Assembly: GCA_963169915.1 (NCBI GenBank)
Contig: CAUJEM010000091.1
Span: forward strand, 80,168-144,167
Reading direction: 5' to 3'
Length of the DNA: 64,000 nt
From: Myxococcota bacterium
GTDB lineage: Bacteria > Myxococcota_A > Polyangia > Polyangiales > Polyangiaceae
How positions within the stretch are numbered: position 1 is the stretch's first letter; each line of letters starts with the position of its first letter. A model generated the notes under the pieces. It was not told the DNA's origin. It was given only the letters and a program-made list of their open reading frames with translations, and made no database searches. A program made the position numbers and the translations under genes. This document shows positions 57,654 through 64,000 of the stretch, one piece after another.

Positions 57654-57803
57654 GGCCGCAGCATCGATGGTGCGGCGGGGGGCGTCAACCGAGCGTGCGC
57701 TGCCGCGCGCGCCCGCCCCTACCGCTCCGCCGCCCGCGCGCGCCTCGCGGCCGGGCCTCCTGGGCGGATGGAGCGCGCTGGCTCCTCCCGCCGCGGCGCC
57801 CGC

Positions 57804-59258
57804 TCACCAGCCGAGCGCCTTGGCCACCCCCGCGCCGTAGGCGGGGTCGGCCTGGCTGCAGTGGTGGACGTGCCGCCGCTTGACCTCGTCCGGCGCGTCC
57901 CCGAGCGCCCGCGCCGTGTTGTCGAACAGCGCCTGCCGCTCGGAAGGGCCCATCAACCGGAACAGATCTCCCGGCTGCCGGAAGTAGTCGGCGTCGTCCT
58001 TGCGGAAGTCCCACCAGTCCGCGTCCCCGCTGAGCTGGAGGGGCGGCTCGCGGAACTCGGGCTGCTCCTGCCACTGCTGGTGGCTGTTCGGGTGATAGTG
58101 GGCGCTGCCGCCGTAGTTGCCGTCCGCGCGCCCGTAGCCATCGCGGTGGTTGCTGTGCACGGGGCAGCGCGCCGCGTTGACAGGGATCTGATGGTAGTTG
58201 ACCCCGAGGCGGTAACGCTGGGCGTCCGGGTAATTGAAGAGCCGGGCTTGGAGCATCCGGTCCGGGGAGACGCCGATGCCGGGGACCAGGTTGCTGGGAG
58301 AGAACGCGCTCTGCTCGACGTCCGCGAAGAAGTTCTCCGGGTTGCGGTTGAGCTCCACCTGCCCCACCTCGATCAAGGGATAGGCGCGCTGGGACCAGAC
58401 CTTGGTCAGGTCGAAGGGGTGAAAGGCGACCTTCTGGGCGTCGAGCTCCGGCATGAGCTGCACGTACAAGGTCCACCTCGGAAAGTCCCCGCGCTCGATG
58501 GCGTCGTAGAGATCGCGCTGGTGGCTCTCTCTGTCTTTGCCGATCAGCGCCTCCGCCTCCGCGTCCGTGAGGTTCTTGATGCCCTGCTGCGTCCGGAAGT
58601 GGAGCTTCACCCAGAAGCGCTCGCCCTGGGCGTTCCAGAAGCTGTAGGTGTGGGAGCCGAAGCCGTGCATGTGGCGATAGCTGGCCGGGATGCCGCGGTC
58701 GCTCATGGTGATGGTGATCTGGTGCAGCGCTTCGGGGAGCAGGGTCCAGTAGTCCCAGTTGTTGCTGGCGCTGCGCAGGTTGGTGCGAGGATCGCGCTTG
58801 ACCGCCTTGTTCAGGTCCGGAAACTTGCGCGGGTCACGGATGAAGAAGACGGGGGTGTTGTTGCCCACCATGTCCCAGTTGCCCTCCTCCGTGTAGAACT
58901 TGAGGGCGAAGCCGCGGATGTCCCGCTCGGCGTCGGCCGCGCCGCGCTCTCCAGCGACGGTGGTGAAGCGCGCGAACAGCTCCGTCTGCTTGCCCACCTT
59001 CTCGAACAGGCGCGCGCGCGTGTAGCGCGTGATGTCATGGGTGACGGTGAAGGTCCCGAAGGCGCCGGAGCCCTTGGCGTGCATGCGGCGCTCGGGGATC
59101 ACCTCGCGGACGAAGTTGGCGAGCTTCTCCTGGAGCCACACGTCTTGCGCCAAGAGGGGGCCGCGGGGGCCCGCTGTGAGGCTGTCCTGGTTGTTCGGCA
59201 CGGGGGCGCCAAACTGCGTCGTCAGGTGCGTGGGGGGGGGCTTGGGTGTCTTGCTCAT
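57804..59258 (-). CDS. katA: monofunctional heme catalase
   Basis: 484 residues, the small-subunit (clade 3-like) catalase length. It breaks down hydrogen peroxide. The catalytic His lies in [17 protein letters not shown] near 54-70, Asn in [14 protein letters not shown] near 125-138 and the proximal heme ligand Tyr in [15 protein letters not shown] near 332-346. [19 protein letters not shown] and [12 protein letters not shown] complete the signature. A TCGCGCTAGGGT sequence about 70 bp upstream of the ATG resembles the -10 sequences elsewhere, but with a leader here. No OxyR- or PerR-type site could be recognised. Confidence 0.96.
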   Translation of the reverse strand: MSKTPKPPPTHLTTQFGAPVPNNQDSLTAGPRGPLLAQDVWLQEKLANFVREVIPERRMHAKGSGAFGTFTVTHDITRYTRARLFEKVGKQTELFARFTTVAGERGAADAERDIRGFALKFYTEEGNWDMVGNNTPVFFIRDPRKFPDLNKAVKRDPRTNLRSASNNWDYWTLLPEALHQITITMSDRGIPASYRHMHGFGSHTYSFWNAQGERFWVKLHFRTQQGIKNLTDAEAEALIGKDRESHQRDLYDAIERGDFPRWTLYVQLMPELDAQKVAFHPFDLTKVWSQRAYPLIEVGQVELNRNPENFFADVEQSAFSPSNLVPGIGVSPDRMLQARLFNYPDAQRYRLGVNYHQIPVNAARCPVHSNHRDGYGRADGNYGGSAHYHPNSHQQWQEQPEFREPPLQLSGDADWWDFRKDDADYFRQPGDLFRLMGPSERQALFDNTARALGDAPDEVKRRHVHHCSQADPAYGAGVAKALGW

Positions 59259-59366
59259 GGGGGGCCTCGTGCTGGAGAGCGGGGTGGAGCCAGGCGAGCG
59301 CCTCCTCCCCGGCGGGGACGACCCTAGCGCGAAGCGCGGGCGAAGGCTCGCGTCCGCAGGGCGACG

Positions 59367-59501
59367 TCAGGGGTGGAGGAGCATCCAGCGGATGAGCCAG
59401 CCCACCCCGAGGCTGCTCAGGACGAGCAGGCCTAGCAGCAGCGGGGTGTGCTGCGAGCGCGGCCCAGGGCGCTCACCGTGAGGGGGAGGCGCGTCAGTCA
59501 C
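59367..59501 (-). CDS. small single-span membrane protein
   Basis: 44 residues from a GTG that overlaps the last eight bases of the upstream gene. Its first 20 residues are Pro-rich and polar and the rest (HTPLLLGLLVLSSLGVGWLI) is one hydrophobic helix ending in RWMLLHP. The overlap with the upstream secreted protein suggests coupled expression. No family is recognised, and as a very short frame it could be non-coding. Confidence 0.45.
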   Translation of the reverse strand: MTDAPPPHGERPGPRSQHTPLLLGLLVLSSLGVGWLIRWMLLHP

Positions 59502-60612
59502 GGGGGCGCTGGCCGCCGGCGGGCGTGGGCTCGCTCGTGGAGGGAGGCGTGACGCGCTCCAGCCGTGGAGGGACGAGGCCGAGCTCCCCCTGGCGGATAC
59601 GCACGACGCCAGGCACCTCGGACGAGAGCTCTCCGACGAAGGCCTCGTAGCCCCACTCGGCGCCGTCACTGGAGGCCACGAGGCGGGCGTGCACCAGGTA
59701 GAGGCCGGCGCGATCGAAGCTGTGCGGCGGGCACAGCTCGCGGAGCCGCGTGCTCAGGCTCAGCGAGCCTTGGGGCGCGAGGGTCGAGAAGGACTGCGCT
59801 GACGGGTGGAAGGCGCCTGGCTCGGGCGTGCACGAGAAGCTGCCCTCCGGACCGCTCACCTCGAAGCGCAGGAGATCTCGCCGGACGAAGAGCAGGCGCT
59901 TCTCCTTGGAGACGTTGCGCACCGTCACGCTCACGCTGGCGCTGCGCTCCTGCGCCACGTCCGAGCCGGCGGTCACCCTCAGCTCGAGCGGGCTGCGCGC
60001 CGTCTCCTCGCTGGGGAGCGCCGTCGCGCTCCAGCGCGCGTAGCGAGAGTCCAAGGCGAAGCTTGCCGCGACGAGCCGCTTGAGTGGGGGGCTCTGCTGC
60101 TCGGCCGCCGCCTTCGCGACGAAGGGCGCGCGCTCCGGCAGCGCCTCGCGCTTGCCGCGACGCCAGCGCCGACGCCGCTCCTCGGGCCAGCCGAGGTAGG
60201 CCTGCACCTGCGCCCCTGGTACCAGCACCACCTGGCCACCGGTGGCGAAGCAGTAGAGCCGCGGATCGAACCGCCCCTCCAGCGCCTCCCCCGGGGAGAG
60301 CGTCAACCACTGCGAGGCCTTGGGCTCGCTAGGCCGCAGCTCTGGGGGGAGGCGGCACTGATGCACCTGCTTTTTCCCCGGGACGCGCACCTCGAACCAG
60401 AGCAGCCGCGGGTCCGCGACGACCTGCACGGGCGCGCTGCCGCGATGCTCGAGCCGGAGCGTCCACGGCAAGGACGGGCCGTTCGCCTCCACGCTCAGGG
60501 CGAGCCCGTGCTGGTCCGCCTCCCCAGGTGCGGCAGGAGGCGGCGAGGGCGGCGCCGCGAGGGCGCTCGAGGTGACCAGGAGCGCGCCCAGGGCCCAGGG
60601 CTGTGCCTTCAG
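59494..60612 (-). CDS. secreted beta-rich protein of unknown function, start uncertain (CTG?)
   Basis: 372 residues if translation starts at a CTG at 60612; 332 residues if it starts at the GTG at 60492. Between them the frame encodes KAQPWALGALLVTSSALAA, a convincing signal peptide with Lys at position two and an AxA cleavage site, followed by a Pro-rich spacer. No ATG, GTG or TTG is available after the in-frame stop upstream, so either CTG is used or an upstream frameshift hides the true start. The mature part has two beta-sandwich-like halves (LRLEHRGSAPVQVVADPRLL, then SVSVTVRNVSKEKRLLFVRR), each with an RLLxFEV-type strand, so it looks like an internal duplication. Function unknown. Confidence 0.7.
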   Translation of the reverse strand: MKAQPWALGALLVTSSALAAPPSPPPAAPGEADQHGLALSVEANGPSLPWTLRLEHRGSAPVQVVADPRLLWFEVRVPGKKQVHQCRLPPELRPSEPKASQWLTLSPGEALEGRFDPRLYCFATGGQVVLVPGAQVQAYLGWPEERRRRWRRGKREALPERAPFVAKAAAEQQSPPLKRLVAASFALDSRYARWSATALPSEETARSPLELRVTAGSDVAQERSASVSVTVRNVSKEKRLLFVRRDLLRFEVSGPEGSFSCTPEPGAFHPSAQSFSTLAPQGSLSLSTRLRELCPPHSFDRAGLYLVHARLVASSDGAEWGYEAFVGELSSEVPGVVRIRQGELGLVPPRLERVTPPSTSEPTPAGGQRPRD

Positions 60613-60777
60613 GCGCCGGGGACTCGGTCGAGGCGCCGCCCGGGACGTGACCTACCCGGGCGGCGCAGGCCTGGGGAGGGGAGCCGTGGCGCGACCGGCG
60701 CGCCCGTGCACCCCCGCCACGGCGCGCCGGAGGCCCAGCGTTTACGGGGCTAATGTGCCGCGCCAAGCTGAGGCCCC

Positions 60778-61425
60778 ATGACCTACCGTGGGCTCTACCC
60801 CATCCTCGACTGTGACGCCCTCGAGCAGCGGAGCCTGGAGCCGCTGCCGCTGGCCGAGACCTGGCTCACGCTACGTCCACGCTGGCTCCAGGTGCGCGCC
60901 AAGCGCCAAGGCGCTCGGCAGGTGCTCCGGCTGCTCGAGCAGCTCGCGGCGCGCTGCGAGGCGGCAGGGACGCAGTTGGTCGTCAACGACCGGGCGGACC
61001 TCGCGCTCTTGGCCGGCGCCCCCTACGTCCACGTCGGTCAGACGGACGTGCCGCTCGAGCTGCTGAGGCGCCGGTTTGGCGCCCTGCGCGTCGGCGTGTC
61101 CACGCACGATCTCGGGCAGCTCGAGGCGGCGCTGGCGGAGCGTCCGGACTACGTCGCCTTCGGCCCGGTGTTCGCGACGCAGTCCAAGCAGGGGGCCGAC
61201 CCCGTGGTGGGCCTGACCGGCTTGCGCGCCGCGAGCGGCGCGGCGCACGCGGCGGGGATCCCGCTCGTGGCGATCGGCGGGATCGGGCTGGAGAACGCCG
61301 AACGGATCGCGGCGCTGGGCGCCGTGGGCGCGGTGATCGGAGCGCTGCTGCCGGAGTCTCCCACCGCGCCCCGGCTCCTCGAGCGAGCGCGCGCGCTGCA
61401 TCGTGCGCTGGGGGGCGAAGGTTGA
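60778..61425 (+). CDS. thiE: thiamine phosphate synthase
   Basis: 215 residues, the family length. It joins HMP diphosphate and THZ phosphate to thiamine phosphate. Landmarks are WLQVRAKRQGARQVLRLLEQ near 36-55, LVVNDRADLALLAGAPYVHVG near 66-86, VGVSTHDLGQLEAAL near 103-117, DYVAFGPVFATQSKQG near 122-137 and VAIGGIGLENAERIAALGAV near 161-180 (phosphate-binding GG). A distant TAATGT element lies about 25 bp upstream; no TPP riboswitch was recognised in the 165 bp before the gene. No other thi genes are in the window. Confidence 0.93.
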   Translation: MTYRGLYPILDCDALEQRSLEPLPLAETWLTLRPRWLQVRAKRQGARQVLRLLEQLAARCEAAGTQLVVNDRADLALLAGAPYVHVGQTDVPLELLRRRFGALRVGVSTHDLGQLEAALAERPDYVAFGPVFATQSKQGADPVVGLTGLRAASGAAHAAGIPLVAIGGIGLENAERIAALGAVGAVIGALLPESPTAPRLLERARALHRALGGEG

Positions 61426-61434
61426 GCGCGCGCC

Positions 61435-62427
61435 TCAGCCGACCCGGCGGAGCTGGATCATCATGGACTCCACCGCGAGCGCCGGCGCCACGTTGCCTTC
61501 CAGCTGGCGGAGCGCGGCGAGCACGATGGCGTGGCGCTCCGCGGAGACCCTCGCCGCCGACGGCGCCTCGCTGAGCGCGCGAGCCGCCTCCTGCGCCAGC
61601 GCTTGGGCCAAGAAGAGCAGCCGTAGGCGCAGCTCACCGCGCTCGGTGCCCTTGTCGACGAGCCCCAAGCTCGGCCTGAGGTCGCCCGCGGTGAGGGCCA
61701 CCTGGGCGCGCGCCAGGAAATCCTCCCGAGCCTGCCGGTGCTCGTCGTGAGCGAGCTCCAGCGCCATGCCGATGCTGCCTTGTCCGAGGGCCGCGAGCTC
61801 CTTGGGCTGCGAGCGGAGCGCCAAGAGCTCCTCCACCACGGCGTCGGGGAGACGATGAAAGCGCACCGCCAGCGTGCGTGAGCGGACGGTGTCGAGCAGG
61901 CGTGCCGGGCGGCTGGTGAGCAGCACGAAATAGGTCTGCGGTGGGGGCTCCTCGAGCGTCTTGAGCAGGAGGTTGGCCGCCGAGAGGCTGAGCTCATCGG
62001 CGTCGCGGATGATGAAGACGAGCGCGCGTCCTTCGTGCGGCGGGAAGCCGAGGCGCCCGAGCACGAGCCGCCGGACTTGGTGGACGCCGAGCTGGGTGGC
62101 CTCCGCGCTGGCGTCGGGGCCCAAGCTGGAGGGCGGGTAGAGGCCGCGCTGGAGCAGCACCAAGTCCGGGTGCTGCGGGAGCCGAGGGGCCTCGTCGCTC
62201 CAGCTCGCCGCGAGGCGGCAGGCGCGGCACTGCCCGCAGGCCTCCGGGGTGGGCGCCTCACACAGCAGCGCCTGCGCGAGCGCGAGGGCCGCCAGCTCCT
62301 TGCCGACGCCGGCTGGGCCCTCGAAACGGTAGGCGTGGTGCACCTTCCCGAGCTGCAGCGCTCGCCGCAGCGTCCCGACGGCGACGTCTTGGGCGCGGAG
62401 GCGTGCGAGGCTCATGGGTCCGGTCAC
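61435..62427 (-). CDS. holB: DNA polymerase III subunit delta'
   Basis: 330 residues from a GTG overlapping the peptidase stop as GTGA; an ATG four codons in (62415) is the alternative. HolB is part of the clamp-loader complex. The P-loop-like segment reads YRFEGPAGVGKELAALALA near 32-50, with Glu where a functional Walker A would have Ser/Thr. The zinc-binding cysteines CEAPTPEACGQCRACRL lie near 56-72. HPDLVLLQ, GRALVFIIRDADELS and LLLKTLEEPPPQTYFVLLTS follow. The sensor-1/SRC region reads LLDTVRSRTLAVRF. All these features fit a non-ATPase clamp-loader arm. The usual partner tmk is absent; a cell-wall peptidase gene precedes it. Confidence 0.93.
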   Translation of the reverse strand: MTGPMSLARLRAQDVAVGTLRRALQLGKVHHAYRFEGPAGVGKELAALALAQALLCEAPTPEACGQCRACRLAASWSDEAPRLPQHPDLVLLQRGLYPPSSLGPDASAEATQLGVHQVRRLVLGRLGFPPHEGRALVFIIRDADELSLSAANLLLKTLEEPPPQTYFVLLTSRPARLLDTVRSRTLAVRFHRLPDAVVEELLALRSQPKELAALGQGSIGMALELAHDEHRQAREDFLARAQVALTAGDLRPSLGLVDKGTERGELRLRLLFLAQALAQEAARALSEAPSAARVSAERHAIVLAALRQLEGNVAPALAVESMMIQLRRVG

Positions 62428-63530
62428 TCGCCGACGGCCCAGCTCGTGGCGCCGCCCTCCACGACGCCAGGCCAGCTCGAGACGTAGCGCGAGGACTCGC
62501 CGGGCTGGGCGGCGTCGATCCACAGGGTGTGCCCGGTGTTGGCGCCGCGCACGTCGAGGTGGATGAACTTGTTGAAGGGGTAGTAGCCGCAGCCCACGTC
62601 CTTGAGCTTGCGGCACACGGCGAGCACCTCCTCGTTGCTGGTGTGCCAGACGGAGAGGTCCAGCGCGCGCCCCTGCGTGTGGTAGCTGGCGTGGCTGCCG
62701 CGGCGGTAGCCGCTGACGATGTAGATGGGGCGCCCCGGGAAGGCGCTGGCGATGCGCTCCAAGGCCCACACGAGCCTCGGGTGCAGCATCTTGACCTGTG
62801 GCAGCCACTCTCCGGGGTGAAGCTCGTCCGCCGTGGGCACGTCCGGCAGGGGGAGCTCGGGGCGCGGTGCCCCTGGCGGGCGTGCCATGACGCTGAGGCG
62901 GTCCAAGGCCTCCGGCGCGATGGAGCCATCGCACTCCAAGAGCGCGAAGCGATCGGTCTCCGCACCGAAGCGCCCGAGGGTGACCGGACGGGGCACGCGA
63001 CCATCGGCGCAGCTAGGTTGGACCTCGACGCCAGAGTGCAGCGGCTCCGGGGCCTCCACCAGCGGCGCGAGGCGATGGGTGGCAAATTGCGGCTGCAGCG
63101 CCAGGCGCAAGGGCTCCCATTTCAGGTCGAGCCCCCAGTCCGTCGATGATGCGGGCGGAGGCGCGGGCTCGGTGTCCGCCGCCTCCGCACTCCACAGGAG
63201 CGGGGCGCTCCAGGTCCAGGTGCGATGACCGTAGCGGCCCAGCCAGAACCCGCGCCACTCCGGGGTGCGCGCCTGCGCTGGGTTCAGGTAGCGAGCGAGC
63301 AAGTCATAGTCTTGCGCGCCGCTCAGGCGGAAGCGGGCGCTGGCGGCGACGGAGTACGACAGCCAGCTGAGCGGTGAGAGCGGCTCCCCGTTCAAGGGGG
63401 CGAGCGCGTCGTCGCTCGCTTGGCTCAAGAGCTGCGCGGGGCTGCGCGGGGGCGCCCACGCGACGCGCGCCTGAGCGTTATGGCAGACGCCGAGGAGTGA
63501 TGCCGAGACGAGGACACCGACCAGTCGCAT
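62424..63530 (-). CDS. secreted peptidase M15-type (DUF882, YcbK/MepK-like) protein
   Basis: 368 residues from the ATG at 63530, which places the signal peptide MRLVGVLVSASLLGVCHNAQ at the N-terminus; the longer frame from 63563 would bury it. The first 200 residues are unassigned. The C-terminal 150 residues match DUF882 murein endopeptidases: LVWALERIASAFPGRPIYIV, then SGYRRGSHASYHTQGRALDL with His and Asp zinc ligands near 285-298, and YPFNKFIHLDVRGAN with the last His near 335. It likely cleaves peptidoglycan cross-links. The extra N-terminal region is unusual for the family. Its stop overlaps holB by four bases. Confidence 0.85.
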   Translation of the reverse strand: MRLVGVLVSASLLGVCHNAQARVAWAPPRSPAQLLSQASDDALAPLNGEPLSPLSWLSYSVAASARFRLSGAQDYDLLARYLNPAQARTPEWRGFWLGRYGHRTWTWSAPLLWSAEAADTEPAPPPASSTDWGLDLKWEPLRLALQPQFATHRLAPLVEAPEPLHSGVEVQPSCADGRVPRPVTLGRFGAETDRFALLECDGSIAPEALDRLSVMARPPGAPRPELPLPDVPTADELHPGEWLPQVKMLHPRLVWALERIASAFPGRPIYIVSGYRRGSHASYHTQGRALDLSVWHTSNEEVLAVCRKLKDVGCGYYPFNKFIHLDVRGANTGHTLWIDAAQPGESSRYVSSWPGVVEGGATSWAVGE

Positions 63531-63668
63531 CGAGTGCGACAACCATGCCTCATCACGGGTCACAGGCCAAGCGCCGAGGCCGGACCGGGGCCGAGATGGA
63601 GCGCCGCGCCCTGCCGGGGAGCGCCCGTGGCCGCCCAGCGCGCGGCGACCGGAGCTGCCGCGCGTGCG

Positions 63669-64000
63669 CTAGGGAGCCTTGGCCGAGCGCTGCTCCGCCT
63701 TCTCCAGGCCCAAGGTCAACAGGTGGAGAAAGAGCTGGAAGGCCTCGTCCGTCTGAGGAGGGGTCTCTTCGAGGTAGTCCGTCACCGCGAGCCCGTTGAG
63801 CGTCGCGAGGATGAGCGCGCTGAGCGCCTCGGTGCGCAGGCTGAGCCGCTCTGCCGTGGCCCCCAGCGCCTCGACCACGCCGTTGGCGATGAGCTGCCGA
63901 GCGTCTCGCTGCAAGGCCGCCGAGCGCCGCTTGAGCTCCGCGTCTCGCCGCGCCGCCGCCCAGACCTCCACGTTGAGCGCCGTGGTTGCCTGGTCGCGCT
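63669..64000 (-). CDS. TetR-like regulator, N-terminus cut by the window edge
   Basis: The frame is open from the right edge to a stop at 63669, giving at least 110 residues without a start. The visible part is helical: EVWAAARRDAELKRRSAALQ, LIANGVVEALGATAERLSLR, ALSALILATLNGLAVTDYLE and EAFQLFLHLLTLGLEKAEQR. This is the look of the ligand-binding C-terminal half of TetR-family regulators (the LATLNGLAV segment and final dimer helix). The DNA-binding part lies outside the window. Assignment is by pattern, not a strict motif. Confidence 0.6.
   Translation of the reverse strand, partial: RDQATTALNVEVWAAARRDAELKRRSAALQRDARQLIANGVVEALGATAERLSLRTEALSALILATLNGLAVTDYLEETPPQTDEAFQLFLHLLTLGLEKAEQRSAKAP

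Noticed and set aside
60613..60777. Possible TPP riboswitch before thiE
   Set aside because: I could not find the conserved CUGAGA and related core elements in this 165-bp region.

Overview
The window is very GC-rich, gene-dense bacterial chromosome. It carries a complete mevalonate-type isoprenoid set from mevalonate kinase to a polyprenyl diphosphate synthase, a split complex I operon, many lipoproteins, large membrane-embedded spermidine-synthase-like proteins and a 4VR/DUF2378-like protein. This combination fits a myxobacterium (Myxococcota, possibly Polyangia). That placement is inference: there is no rRNA gene here. I saw no tRNA, CRISPR array, insertion sequence or prophage.

Layout. 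1-3598: an unknown protein cut by the left edge, the GTPase ychF, a DUF2752 membrane protein and a zinc-ribbon/DUF4234 membrane protein. 3915-12651: complex I genes nuoE-F-J-K-L-M-N in one direction, with nuoA-D, G, H and I missing. 12657-16966: lipoproteins (one next to a truncated relative), a TPR lipoprotein coupled to hisC, and a small lipoprotein. 16973-22363, minus strand: polyprenyl synthase, mevalonate kinase, diphosphomevalonate decarboxylase, phosphomevalonate kinase and HMG-CoA reductase. 22474-32210, plus strand: two tandem spermidine-synthase-like membrane proteins, type 2 IPP isomerase, a lipoprotein, a GT-C-like membrane protein and a UbiA prenyltransferase. A third spermidine-synthase-like paralogue converges on them (32223-34586). 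34635-36942: a small helical protein, a GAF protein coupled to a CheY-like receiver, and a metallophosphoesterase with a degenerate active site. 36995-44662: glnE coupled to an amidase, then an NfeD/flotillin/flotillin operon. 44718-49359: thioredoxin-fold lipoprotein, 4VR-like protein, tryptophanase, alpha/beta hydrolase and a frameshifted membrane protein. 49484-55085: DUF47/Pit phosphate uptake pair, then DUF444, SpoVR and a TPR lipoprotein. 55183-64000: a beta-keto acid cleavage enzyme and two crotonases, catalase, a secreted protein with an unusual start, thiE, an M15-type peptidase coupled to holB, and a TetR-like fragment.

How the genes fit together. The minus-strand mevalonate operon and the divergent plus-strand cluster form one isoprenoid neighbourhood: mevalonate to IPP, DMAPP by the type 2 isomerase, long-chain prenyl diphosphate by the synthase, and possible use by the UbiA enzyme. 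The three SAM-fold membrane proteins, the lipoprotein and the GT-C-like protein there have no assigned role, so this is the best candidate in the window for an undescribed membrane-lipid or prenyl-modification system. HMG-CoA synthase is not in the window.

A second genome-scale signal is regulatory. At least twelve start codons have a -10-like hexamer beginning TAG or TAA that ends 6-9 nt upstream, usually with no Shine-Dalgarno sequence. Several carry an extended -10 TG, and two share a TTGACA-17-TAGAGC-9-ATG layout. This implies widespread leaderless transcription.
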